NCBI GenBank assembly: GCA_947382625.1
Contig: CANDAG010000009.1
Coordinates: 1-64,000 of the forward strand
DNA length: 64,000 nt
Reading direction: 5' to 3'
DNA from: an uncultured Lachnospiraceae bacterium
GTDB lineage: Bacteria; Bacillota; Clostridia; Lachnospirales; Lachnospiraceae
The position numbers were made by a program, and so were the translations under genes. Positions 35,408-44,259 of this stretch are shown in pieces (positions within the stretch are counted from its first letter, which is position 1; every line of letters begins with the position of its first letter). Under the pieces are notes generated by a model. The model saw nothing but the letters and a program-made list of their open reading frames with translations, made no database searches and was not told the origin of the DNA.

Positions 35408-37030
35408 ATGGACACAGGAGACGACCTGATCAGGCGATACGCCAAAAAGATCATGGGCTTTGCCTTTTCCAAAACAAGCGACCCTTATGAGGCGGAGGAT
35501 CTTGCCCAGGAGATTTTGACCGTACTGTGCGGCATGCCCCTGGAAGAAAAAAATATCGCATTCCCGGATTCCTGGATCTACCGGGTCTGCTGCTATACCT
35601 GGTCGAACTATCTGCGCAGGAATAAGCCCCACCGGCTGGCCCTTCAGGGAGATGACGCCTTTTTACACCTGGCGGACGCAAGAACGCCCGAAAAGGAGTA
35701 TCTGGAAAAGGAGTTATACGTAAGGCTCCGCCAGGAGATCATGTTCCTTGGCCGGACCAGACGTGATATCATGATCAGATTTTACTACGACAACCTCTCC
35801 GGAGAGGAAATCGCTGATCTTATGGGAATATCTCACGCTACTGTCCGCTGGCACCTCAGACAAACCCGGATCGATTTGAAAGAGAGGTTAACTATGGATC
35901 AAACCAACACGATTTACCAGCCGATACGCCTGCTTGTGGGACACCATGGCTGGACCCAGAGCCCTGATATGCACGGCCTTTGCTCTGACGTCCTGGTGCA
36001 GAATATCTGCTATGCATGCTATGGAAAGCCTATGGATATTGAAGAGATCGCGCGCACCTTAGGCGTTGCCGCCATTTATCTGGAAGATAAGATTGAACGC
36101 CTTCTGGCTATGGATTACCTGAAAAAGGTTCAAAAAAAGAAATTTCAGACCAATTTTTTCATAAGAGATAAAAACTTTAACCTTGCAGATAAAACCTACA
36201 GATTCCAGCATATCCTTCCTCTGGCCAGGCAGTTTTTTGAAACCGTAAAGGCCGCTTTGCCTGCTATCCGCGAGCTTTCCTTTACCGGCTCTGACGTCGG
36301 GGATGATGAACTGATGTGGAATATCCTTCCGGTGTTCATCTCCATGAAGACCGCCCAGATAGACGATCAGATCATCGAAAGGCGACATCTTACACACGCC
36401 GCCCCTCTGCGGAAGGACGGTTCCCAGCACTGGGTCCATGCTTATCTGGCGGCCCCGATGCCTTCGGAAACAGACTGTTCTGACCCGGAGCTGAGAGAAT
36501 TTATCCGTATAGGAGCCGACTTTGGAATCAAAAGAAGGACTGCGGATAACGTGAATTCCCTGGCCTATGACCTGCAGATCTTTGATCACTGGCGGCCCCT
36601 TGAGACGGAAGAATTGAAGCAGCTTCAAAGGATCAGGTCTCTTCTGGAAAAGGGAGAAGCCCCCAACGACTATGACAAGAGTCTGATCGCCCACCTTACC
36701 CGGCTTGGGATCATGTCCGTGACAGACCAGATCCCCCGGCTCCTTATCCCTTATCTCACAAAGGAGCAGATGGCTGATCTCAAGACTCTCCTTAAGAAAA
36801 GTGCCAAAAAGCACTTTGATGATGATCATGCGCTAAAAATATTTGAAGGATACGGAAAGGAAATGAGCCATCTCATCCCCTCCTTTATTGAAGAGAACGA
36901 GCGCAGGCATATTCTCACCTCCTTCAGTCCCCAGGGTTCCTCCATGTATCTTTTGTGGAAGAACGGATTTTTGAAAACCCCGGATGAATCTCAGAAGAAG
37001 CGGTTTTGCATGATCGTATGGGAAGAATAA
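35408..37030 (+). CDS. ECF sigma factor with long C-terminal extension
   Basis: 540 residues. Residues 8-75 are sigma region 2 (DPYEAEDLAQEILTVL) and 100-160 region 4 (LSGEEIADLMGISHATVRWHLRQTR). The remaining 370 residues are unlike a simple ECF factor; around 215-240 they contain another helix-turn-helix-like stretch (MDIEEIARTLGVAAIYLEDKIERLL). Such extensions can sense signals without an anti-sigma gene, and none is next to it. GAGGTG precedes the ATG. The gene sits alone between a deacetylase and glycerate kinase. Confidence 0.85.
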   Translation: MDTGDDLIRRYAKKIMGFAFSKTSDPYEAEDLAQEILTVLCGMPLEEKNIAFPDSWIYRVCCYTWSNYLRRNKPHRLALQGDDAFLHLADARTPEKEYLEKELYVRLRQEIMFLGRTRRDIMIRFYYDNLSGEEIADLMGISHATVRWHLRQTRIDLKERLTMDQTNTIYQPIRLLVGHHGWTQSPDMHGLCSDVLVQNICYACYGKPMDIEEIARTLGVAAIYLEDKIERLLAMDYLKKVQKKKFQTNFFIRDKNFNLADKTYRFQHILPLARQFFETVKAALPAIRELSFTGSDVGDDELMWNILPVFISMKTAQIDDQIIERRHLTHAAPLRKDGSQHWVHAYLAAPMPSETDCSDPELREFIRIGADFGIKRRTADNVNSLAYDLQIFDHWRPLETEELKQLQRIRSLLEKGEAPNDYDKSLIAHLTRLGIMSVTDQIPRLLIPYLTKEQMADLKTLLKKSAKKHFDDDHALKIFEGYGKEMSHLIPSFIEENERRHILTSFSPQGSSMYLLWKNGFLKTPDESQKKRFCMIVWEE

Positions 37031-37049
37031 GCTTCATATACCTGCATAT

Positions 37050-37084
37050 AACGGGCTGCCTGCTAAAGGTACAGCCCGTTGTTT
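37050..37084 (+). terminator. Terminator after the sigma factor gene
   Basis: AACGGGCTG (37050-37058) pairs with CAGCCCGTT (37072-37080), then GTTT. Convergent with glycerate kinase, so probably works both ways. Confidence 0.65.
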
Positions 37085-37099
37085 ATAACGCAGGCTCTC

Positions 37100-38272
37100 T
37101 CAGCGCGTAACAGCCCTGAGAGCAGCCCCATAACAGCGAAATACCTGCTCTGCCGTATCCGCCAGATTTGCCGCCGCATTATCCTTTTTCATGGCCTCCT
37201 CCAGGGTAGTAACGCCCCTTACCGCCGGAAAAAAGGCGTCGATGCCCTGCTCATTGCACTCCCTTGCATCCTCTGTCACGCTGCCTGCGAAGGCAAAAAC
37301 TGTCTTTCCATACTTCTTTGCCAGCTTCGCCACACCCACAGGAGCCTTTCCCATGGCAGTCTGCCTGTCCATCCTTCCCTCGCCGGTGATCACCAGATCG
37401 GCGTTTTGGATCTCCTCCTCAAGCCCGGTTTCTTTTAGAACAATCTCAATCCCCGGCTTCAATTCTGCATTGGTAAAGGCAAGGAAACCAAAGCCCAGTC
37501 CTCCTGCCGCCCCTGCGCCTTTCTGATCGGCATTGGCTTTGGGGAACTGCGCTCCCGCCAGAGCCGCATAATGAGCCAGCCATGCGTCCATCCTTTGGAT
37601 CATCTGCTCATCCGCCCCTTTCTGGGGTCCGTATACGGCACTGCAGCCCTGGGGCCCGCAGAGAGGATTGGTTACATCGCAGGCAATCTGAAATTCACAC
37701 TCCTTCAGCTCGGGCAGCACATGAGAATCCATGATCCTGTCCAGCTTTTCCAATCCCCGGGCTCCAAAGGGGATCTGCGCTCCTTCCTTATCCAGGAACT
37801 CATAGCCAAGAGCCTGCAGCATCCCGACGCCTCCATCGTTGGTGGCGCTTCCGCCGATCCCCACCAGAAAACGCCGGCATCCCTTTCGGATCCCGTCACG
37901 GATCACCTCACCCACTCCACAGGTAGTGGTAAAAAGAGGATTCCGCTCCCCGTCCGGTACCAGAGTAAGGCCTGCGGCGCCGGACATTTCAAGGACAGCA
38001 GTTTTTTCTATCCTGCCTGCTTTTTCTCTCTCAAGGATTCCATACTTACACTCTACCGGCTTTCCCAAAGGACCCGTCACCGTAACCTTTTGGATCACAC
38101 CGCCCATTCCCGCGGTCAATGCTTCTACCGTCCCTTCACCGCCGTCAGCCAGAGGCCGGATCTGGGCTTCCGCCTCCGGAAACACACGCAAAATCCCTTC
38201 TTTTACCGCTTCGCCTGCCTCCATGGAAGAAAGGCTTCCTTTAAAAGAATCAATAGCGATTACTATTTTCAT
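37100..38272 (-). CDS. Glycerate kinase, GarK/GlxK type
   Basis: 390 residues, the full length of the family. Signature MKIVIAIDSFKGSLSSMEAGEAVKEGI at the start, RPLADGGEGTVEAL near 40, GIGGSATNDGGVGMLQALG near 137 and VITGEGRMDRQTAMGKAPVGVA near 290. It phosphorylates glycerate to phosphoglycerate in the cytoplasm. Spaced 18 bp from nagA and translated in the same direction, so both are likely in one operon. Confidence 0.95.
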   Translation of the reverse strand: MKIVIAIDSFKGSLSSMEAGEAVKEGILRVFPEAEAQIRPLADGGEGTVEALTAGMGGVIQKVTVTGPLGKPVECKYGILEREKAGRIEKTAVLEMSGAAGLTLVPDGERNPLFTTTCGVGEVIRDGIRKGCRRFLVGIGGSATNDGGVGMLQALGYEFLDKEGAQIPFGARGLEKLDRIMDSHVLPELKECEFQIACDVTNPLCGPQGCSAVYGPQKGADEQMIQRMDAWLAHYAALAGAQFPKANADQKGAGAAGGLGFGFLAFTNAELKPGIEIVLKETGLEEEIQNADLVITGEGRMDRQTAMGKAPVGVAKLAKKYGKTVFAFAGSVTEDARECNEQGIDAFFPAVRGVTTLEEAMKKDNAAANLADTAEQVFRCYGAALRAVTR

Positions 38273-38290
38273 TCTTATCCCCCAATGCTT

Positions 38291-39445
38291 TTAGAGCATA
38301 GCCTTTCCCCGGCAATAAGTCTGGATCACCTGATAATCATCTGAAAGCACCACAATATCCCCGTCGCAGCCTGCCGTAAGGCTTCCCTTCCGGTCGTCTA
38401 CCCCCAGGGCTCTGGCCGGGTTGATCGTACACGAGTTCAACGCTGCGTCAAAAGGTACCATGGCCTCCTCCACCAGGATCCTGAGCCCCTGGTTCATCTT
38501 CAGGGTACTGCCTGCTATGGTATCCGTACCCTTCAGTCTGGCAAGCCCATCCTCTCCGATCTCAATGGGGTGGCCGCCAAGGTCATACTCTCCTCCGGCC
38601 GGACAATGCTTGGGACGCAGAGAATCTGTGATCATGATGGCATAGTCCCGCCCTTTTGCCGCAAAAAAATTGTTGAGAGCCGCCAGATGGGAATGGCACC
38701 CGTCACAGACCACCTCCCCGTAAATATCCCGTACCCGCAGTGCCGTCCCTACAAGACCGGGCTTTCTGTGATGGTAAGCCGTCATGCCGTTGTACACATG
38801 GGTCATACTCATAGCCCCATTAGCGATCCCCATCAGAGCCATCTCATAATCTGCTCCGGAATGTCCCATGCTCACCACCACTCCGTGCTGGCGGCAATAT
38901 CTGGTCAGGGCAAAATCCTCATCATGCTCCGGCGCAAGGGTAATATACCGGATCATGCCATGAGCCGCCTCCTGATACCGGCAGAACTCCTCCACCGTAG
39001 CCTTTGCAATGGCCTCCGGCGGCTGAGCGCCTTTATAATCCATATCCAGATAAGGGCCTTCAAAGTGGATCCCCAGGATTTCTGCGCCTTCATAGCCTTC
39101 CTTAGCCACTGCGGCCACATTGGCTACCGCCGCGGTAAGTACCTCCGGCATCTGTGTCACTGTGGTGGGCAGGATCCCCGTTACCCCCTCCTCCGGAATC
39201 CGCTTCATCCAGTCCCGCAGACCTGCAGGCTCTGCATCATTGGTGTCAAAGCCATAAGAGCCATGGGTGTGGACATCGATAAATCCCGGAAGGATCCGCT
39301 CTCTTCCATAATCCTCATCCGCCTTTTTGGTCCCCCAGGGATAAATACGCCGGATCTTTCCGTCCCCGATCTCCAACTGGGCTGCCATAAACTGACCGCC
39401 CACCCATACTCTTTTGCTTTGTAAAATCTTACTTTCCGAACTCAT
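38291..39445 (-). CDS. nagA: N-acetylglucosamine-6-phosphate deacetylase
   Basis: 384 residues. Amidohydrolase fold with LPGFIDVHTHG (metal His pair), HFEGPYLDMDYKGAQ, MGHSGADYEMA, MTHVYNGM and the active-site aspartate in MITDSLRPK. Converts GlcNAc-6-phosphate to glucosamine-6-phosphate, cytoplasmic amino-sugar breakdown, fitting the host-glycan theme. No nagB or PTS gene is next to it. The ATG follows GGAGAAAGGTATC. Confidence 0.95.
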   Translation of the reverse strand: MSSESKILQSKRVWVGGQFMAAQLEIGDGKIRRIYPWGTKKADEDYGRERILPGFIDVHTHGSYGFDTNDAEPAGLRDWMKRIPEEGVTGILPTTVTQMPEVLTAAVANVAAVAKEGYEGAEILGIHFEGPYLDMDYKGAQPPEAIAKATVEEFCRYQEAAHGMIRYITLAPEHDEDFALTRYCRQHGVVVSMGHSGADYEMALMGIANGAMSMTHVYNGMTAYHHRKPGLVGTALRVRDIYGEVVCDGCHSHLAALNNFFAAKGRDYAIMITDSLRPKHCPAGGEYDLGGHPIEIGEDGLARLKGTDTIAGSTLKMNQGLRILVEEAMVPFDAALNSCTINPARALGVDDRKGSLTAGCDGDIVVLSDDYQVIQTYCRGKAML

Positions 39446-39490
39446 GATACCTTTCTCCTTTCACATTCACCCGAATCTGATTTACTATGA

Positions 39491-41320
39491 TTATAACGGA
39501 TTTCCGTGTGAGTGGAAAGTATTTATCTTCCCATTCTCCATACTTGTGCCCATGCCTGCTTTTTCCATACTCCCCATATCAGAAAGATCCAGATGGGATG
39601 CATCCACCAACGCCGCAGGATCTTCGGCCTGACCGGAGTCGGTGGCCGGGATCTGTCCGGAAAGCTGTCCCTTCACACTCTCTTTTCTCAGTCTGCAGAA
39701 CTCCTTAAGAGCAGACACTCCGGCTTCGAACTCCTCATAGGAATAAAACCCGGTGGGATCCTTTTTTACATAAGGCGCGATCAGCTCTGCCGTATCCTCT
39801 ATGATACTTTCGAGGTCCATACTCTCCAAAAATTCCGCAAAATACTGATGGTATTGTTCCGTGTATGCTTCCTCGGCAAAGATCCAGTCCACCATGGGAC
39901 GGCTCTCCTCATTTTCCACAGCCTCTCCCGCAAAAGGCTCCTGCCCTCCTGCTCCCGGAAAGCCGGGATTTCCTTTTCCGCCGCTTCGCCTGCCTCCATC
40001 GGTCACAGGCGTATCAATGGGAGAATTGACCATGCTGGTGGCATCCGCTGCCTGGAAGGTGCCAAAGGCCAGATTATAATCCCAGGGGATCATGGAAAGC
40101 TGCCCATCCTCCTCATACAGATAATAATTGTGGACAATGCTTCCCGTGTAGCTGTCCCCATTGCAGACAAAATTGTGGACTACAAAGTACCGGATAACTT
40201 CCTCCACATCCACCACCTCTTCTATCCTTTCGCCTTCACCTAAGGCTTTCAAAGAAGAGATCAGACGGGTTTTATCTTTTTTATCTGTTTCTGTCTTGGC
40301 ATTGTCAAAGATATTGGGATAGCTGTCCGGATCATCGTCAATATACTGAAGCTTCACATCGCTGCTTCCCATTCCACCGGAGCGGTCTCCTCCCGGCTGG
40401 CCCGGATTTTTGCCGAATTCCGGCCTGCCTCCTTCTCTGCCCGGTATTTCGCCGGGCTCAGGCTCCGGAAATCTTCCGGCAGGCATTTCACCCATCTCAG
40501 CACCCGAGAATCCTCCGGCAGGCATTCCGTCCGTCTCGGGCTCTGGAAATCTTCCGGCAGGCATTTCACCCATCTCAGGCTCCGGAAATCCTCTTCCCGG
40601 CCCACCATCTGTCTCCGGTTCTGCATCCCCACTGTCCGCTTTGTCAGACTCCATGAACTCATCCATACGAAAGCCTCTTCCATTCCCCGGGCCTCCGCCA
40701 AAATCCGAGCTGTCCGGCTTATACAGATTCCCATAGTTACTGCCGTAATTGCGCTGCAAAAAGGCTTCCTCCACCCCTTCCACTGCAAGGTAGAGCCCCC
40801 AGTCCTCCCCGTTTACCGTAAGATAAGCATAGCTGCAAAGAGGAGCATCCACGCCGAAGCTCCCCATCATCTGATAAGTGAGATAATCCTTCATATAGGT
40901 GGTATCCTGAATCAGGTTATTCAGGCTGAGCTTATCCAGCCCAAAGTAGCTTTGCGTACTGTCATAATGATCAAATTCCACCTTAAAGCTGTACCTTTCG
41001 CTTCCCATAGCAGAAACATTGGAAAGAGAAGTATTCCCCTTTGCCCGGATTCCCACATTCCTGCTCTCTTCCCCGTCAATCACTACCGCGCACTGAGAAT
41101 ATTCCTCACTTTCACAATTCCCGATAAAATCCTCCCAGTCCTCCATCACAATATCAATGGTATGAACCCGGGAAGTATCAAACAACCGGTTCGTATATCC
41201 TGCCCCGGCGGAAACCGCTATCACTCCCAGGGATCCGCTATTCATAAAGATCACCGTTATCAGAATGGCAAAAAGGATTACAGCCACACAAACCCTGTCA
41301 ATATATTTGTGAGTTGCCAT
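39491..41320 (-). CDS. CotH-kinase family protein
   Basis: 609 residues. N-terminal membrane anchor (about 8-30), then the CotH kinase domain (about 50-460) with NGEDWGLYLAVEGVEEAF and IPWDYNLAFG, the expected active-site motifs. Between about 215 and 320 there is a low-complexity insert of repeated EPE, MPAGRF and DGMPAG units, and the C-terminus carries the 21-bp repeat shared with the permease region. With VTC and DUF4956 genes upstream it forms a known set; the exported kinase probably phosphorylates a surface protein or polymer. Confidence 0.88.
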   Translation of the reverse strand: MATHKYIDRVCVAVILFAILITVIFMNSGSLGVIAVSAGAGYTNRLFDTSRVHTIDIVMEDWEDFIGNCESEEYSQCAVVIDGEESRNVGIRAKGNTSLSNVSAMGSERYSFKVEFDHYDSTQSYFGLDKLSLNNLIQDTTYMKDYLTYQMMGSFGVDAPLCSYAYLTVNGEDWGLYLAVEGVEEAFLQRNYGSNYGNLYKPDSSDFGGGPGNGRGFRMDEFMESDKADSGDAEPETDGGPGRGFPEPEMGEMPAGRFPEPETDGMPAGGFSGAEMGEMPAGRFPEPEPGEIPGREGGRPEFGKNPGQPGGDRSGGMGSSDVKLQYIDDDPDSYPNIFDNAKTETDKKDKTRLISSLKALGEGERIEEVVDVEEVIRYFVVHNFVCNGDSYTGSIVHNYYLYEEDGQLSMIPWDYNLAFGTFQAADATSMVNSPIDTPVTDGGRRSGGKGNPGFPGAGGQEPFAGEAVENEESRPMVDWIFAEEAYTEQYHQYFAEFLESMDLESIIEDTAELIAPYVKKDPTGFYSYEEFEAGVSALKEFCRLRKESVKGQLSGQIPATDSGQAEDPAALVDASHLDLSDMGSMEKAGMGTSMENGKINTFHSHGNPL

Positions 41321-41345
41321 AAAATCATTTCCTCCGCAGGTGCCC

Positions 41346-42017
41346 TTATCCCATATAATCTCCGTTGTAGCTGACCAGCACGGCGCTGCCTACCCCGGAA
41401 AGCTCCGCAAGTCCATTTACAAAATCTGTATTATCATCCTTTAACCGAATTTCCAGATTCAGCTCCACTGCTCCCTTTTCTGCAGTCTTACTCTTCACCG
41501 TCATACGGCATACCTTTTCCTTTAAATATTCCATGGCCCGCTGCTCGCTTTCGTGACCTTCACACTTGAGGACTACAATATAAGGGTTCCTATGAGATTT
41601 CTTATTGGCAAAGATAAGCAATGTGATCCCGATCAGAACACTGCCAAAGACCGCCAGCGGTATCATCCCGGCTGCCAGCACGATCCCGGCTGCAATGGAC
41701 CAGAATAAAAAAGCGATATCCAAGGGCTCCTTGATCGCTGTCCGGAAACGCACGATGGACAGGGCGCCTACCATCCCTAGGGAAAGCACCACATTGCTGG
41801 TTACTGCAAGGATCACCAGTGTAGTGATCATGGTCAGCGCGATCAGGGTCACGCCAAACCCGGAGGAATATATTACCCCGGAAAAGGTCTTTTTGTACAC
41901 CCAGAAAATAAACACCCCAAGGCAAAACGCCAATACCAGTGCGATGGTCATATCCAGAAGACTGACACTGGTCACATTCTCCAGAAAGCCGGATTTGAAA
42001 ATATCGTTGAAACTCAT
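41346..42017 (-). CDS. DUF4956 membrane protein
   Basis: 223 residues, four membrane helices in residues 20-130 (MTIALVLAFCLGVFIFWVYKK, GVTLIALTMITTLVILAV) with the conserved LSLGMVGALSIVRFRTAIKEPLD loop, then a soluble ferredoxin-like C-terminal domain. Always found beside VTC polyphosphate polymerases and CotH kinases; probably channels the product across the membrane. Reads 25 bp downstream of CotH in gene order (VTC, this gene, CotH). Confidence 0.9.
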   Translation of the reverse strand: MSFNDIFKSGFLENVTSVSLLDMTIALVLAFCLGVFIFWVYKKTFSGVIYSSGFGVTLIALTMITTLVILAVTSNVVLSLGMVGALSIVRFRTAIKEPLDIAFLFWSIAAGIVLAAGMIPLAVFGSVLIGITLLIFANKKSHRNPYIVVLKCEGHESEQRAMEYLKEKVCRMTVKSKTAEKGAVELNLEIRLKDDNTDFVNGLAELSGVGSAVLVSYNGDYMG

Positions 42018-42049
42018 GATCTTGTTCTCCTTTTGATTTTATTTTTTCT

Positions 42050-42721
42050 CTATCCATAGATACGACAGGCGGCATATTTGGAAAAAGCCGTTGTATGCCG
42101 TCCTTTTAGCTGAATCGCGTCTCTTATAACAGAAGGCAGGAAGGAATCCCATTTTACCTCCAGAATGATCGTATCATCACCTGCAGGCAAAGTCACACAC
42201 CCAGGATTTAAAAAATCCGTGCAGAAAAGTCCGGTTCGGATATCATAGTCCAAAGTCACTCTCACATTTCCGGGCCGGAATATGTAGGGCTCCCTCACAT
42301 AATCCACAATCGTCTTCGGCCTTAACCCCTTTGTCTTTATCTTACTGTACAGCTCCTGCAAAAGAGGCTCTCCGGACGCCATCATCCACTCCGTCCTTCC
42401 CTCTGCGATCGCCTGGGCCTCTTCCCTGGTAAGCGTTACGCTTTCTTTCCTGCCAAGGCCATTCCATCTGCTTTTCTTTTCCAGATGGATCAGAGATGTA
42501 TCCCTGTTATAATAGCGGATGCGAAATTTTTCCCGTCTGTTCACGCCGTCTATCTTTTCCCGCAAAGCCGTATCCTGCAGATCGTCAAAATAAAGGCTTC
42601 GTATAAAATACTTTCCGTCAACCGCGTGAGGGTCAGGCTCTGCCACTGCCCCCAGCCTCTGGCGGAGAGCGATCCTGTCGGATGCGCTGATCTCGTGCTT
42701 CCATTCATGCCGGTAGTCCAT
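42050..42721 (-). CDS. VTC-domain polyphosphate polymerase-like protein
   Basis: 223 residues, cytoplasmic VTC fold: YRHEWKHEISASDRIALRQRL, GKYFIRSLYFDD, KFRIRYYN and LEKKSRWNGLGRKESVTL, the basic tunnel that makes polyphosphate from ATP. AAGGAGGAGCCT precedes the ATG. First gene of the VTC-DUF4956-CotH operon; polyphosphate synthesis is inferred from the family. Confidence 0.9.
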   Translation of the reverse strand: MDYRHEWKHEISASDRIALRQRLGAVAEPDPHAVDGKYFIRSLYFDDLQDTALREKIDGVNRREKFRIRYYNRDTSLIHLEKKSRWNGLGRKESVTLTREEAQAIAEGRTEWMMASGEPLLQELYSKIKTKGLRPKTIVDYVREPYIFRPGNVRVTLDYDIRTGLFCTDFLNPGCVTLPAGDDTIILEVKWDSFLPSVIRDAIQLKGRHTTAFSKYAACRIYG

Positions 42722-42885
42722 AGGCTCCTCCTTATAAATTTGTCATGTCGTTTACTACATATGCATGATATATGTTTGAACGCGAATGCATGAACACAGT
42801 TTAAAGCTGTATTGTGAAATGTTTGTGAACGGTTTATGAAATGTCTGTGTGTTACGTATTGTCTGCTCCATCTTTAAAAAACAGC

Positions 42886-42915
42886 GAACCGCAGGGGTAA
42901 ATTATCCTGCGGTTC
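42886..42915 (-). terminator. Terminator of the SDR operon
   Basis: GAACCGCAGG (42886-42895) pairs with CCTGCGGTTC (42906-42915), followed on the minus strand by GCTGTTTTTT. It closes the long leftward series that ends with the SDR-like gene. Confidence 0.85.
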
Positions 42916-42959
42916 AAAATACAAATTCTCTTCGTTCTGTAACACTTTAGTTCCTCTTG

Positions 42960-43508
42960 TTACCAGGCATACTCTCTCTCATACTTATCTCTTAAAACCA
43001 GTCTTTTTTCGTCTGAATGCAGATCGGATTCCTCTTCGAGACTTCTGTCCTGTAAAAAATAGTCCATAGCGTAGGACGCCGAATCTTCTCTGAAATCTTC
43101 TGTTCCAAAAACTCTGAATGTAAAGCCTTCCTTTGCCAGCCTATTGAATAAAATACGGATTGCCATATTGCATGATGCAGCAATAATCCTCTCCCAATGG
43201 TCATTTCCTGACATATGATTCATACTTGAACGCAAAGTTGTTATAAAACACAACCTTTTGGTTCCACCCTCCTTCATTAATGGTAAATAAGCGTTGATGG
43301 TACTCAATAGTCCTAAACCATATAATTCATAATTATGCATCAGTTTTTTATAATCATATTGCCCACATTCATCCGGATCAATGCAAAAGATCAGCATATC
43401 CGCCTTCTCTGCTCCAACTACTATATTGTGTCCTTGCTTTTTAAACTCCGTTGCAAGACCTTTCATGTACGAGTTATCTGCCCCTGACAAAATAACATTC
43501 TGTTTCAT
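42960..43508 (-). CDS. Degenerate SDR-like protein
   Basis: 182 residues from the ATG at 43508, with GGAG seven bases upstream. The fold follows the SDR upstream (LCFITTLRSSMNHMSG aligning with LCFITSEAGSISVCHR) but the TGxxxGxG nucleotide motif and the YxxxK pair are lost (WERIIAASCNMAIRILFNRLAKEGF at that place). Probably a non-catalytic paralogue or decaying copy; could be a partner subunit. Confidence 0.75.
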   Translation of the reverse strand: MKQNVILSGADNSYMKGLATEFKKQGHNIVVGAEKADMLIFCIDPDECGQYDYKKLMHNYELYGLGLLSTINAYLPLMKEGGTKRLCFITTLRSSMNHMSGNDHWERIIAASCNMAIRILFNRLAKEGFTFRVFGTEDFREDSASYAMDYFLQDRSLEEESDLHSDEKRLVLRDKYEREYAW

Positions 43509-43540
43509 TTTTATTCTCCATGTGATTCCATTCGTATGTT

Positions 43541-44257
43541 TCAGAATGGCCATACCATTCTGTTGTTGTCATAAACCTTAAGAACATCTTCATGTATCAA
43601 ATCATTGACAAAATAATTAATTGCAACTTTTGAGGACTCTTCCGGCTCAATTTTTCCCACAGTGCTTTTCTTTCCGGACATATACGACTTCATCCATCCC
43701 GGATTGTATAAACGAAAAGTAAATCCTTTTCCCCGTAGCTGCTCAAACAGTAGTTTGACTGTCATATTAAGTCCTGATTTAGACATAGGATAAATAAATC
43801 CATCCTCTCTATGGCAGACGCTGATACTCCCTGCTTCTGATGTAATAAAACACAGCCTTTTATAAGCATCTTCTTTCAGCATCAATGGAAGAAACGTATT
43901 CACTACTGCCAGCGGCCCAAGACAGTTTGTCTGGAAAATCCGCAGCCCTCTTTCAACATTTTCCAAACACATAATATCTCCTGCAGAACCGGAAATTCCA
44001 GCATTATTGATCAATATATCTATTTTCTCAACTTTACCCGATACCAGCTCATAAGCCTGATTAATTGAATCAAGATCGGAAACATCTAATGGAACCAAAA
44101 ACAGATTTTCCTTATATATTTTTTTCAACGCATCTAATTCTTTCCATTCTGCCATAAACTGTCCCGCACAAACACTATAGCCTCTGTCCAAAAAATCCTT
44201 AACCAGAGCAAATCCTAACCCCCTGTCTGCTCCTGTAATAAAGACAATCTTATTCAC
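43541..44257 (-). CDS. Short-chain dehydrogenase/reductase
   Basis: 238 residues from a GTG at 44257, after AAGGAAAATTAG; the reading from 44377 would run into the MFS gene. TGADRGLGFALVKDF (cofactor motif), NNAGISGSAGD, and the catalytic YPMSK near 150. NAD(P)-dependent oxidoreductase, cytoplasmic. It starts two bases after the MFS stop codon. Confidence 0.88.
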   Translation of the reverse strand: MNKIVFITGADRGLGFALVKDFLDRGYSVCAGQFMAEWKELDALKKIYKENLFLVPLDVSDLDSINQAYELVSGKVEKIDILINNAGISGSAGDIMCLENVERGLRIFQTNCLGPLAVVNTFLPLMLKEDAYKRLCFITSEAGSISVCHREDGFIYPMSKSGLNMTVKLLFEQLRGKGFTFRLYNPGWMKSYMSGKKSTVGKIEPEESSKVAINYFVNDLIHEDVLKVYDNNRMVWPF

Positions 44258-44259
44258 AC

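Noticed and set aside
38570..39424. 284-codon frame opposite nagA
   Set aside because: Antisense shadow of a well-conserved enzyme.
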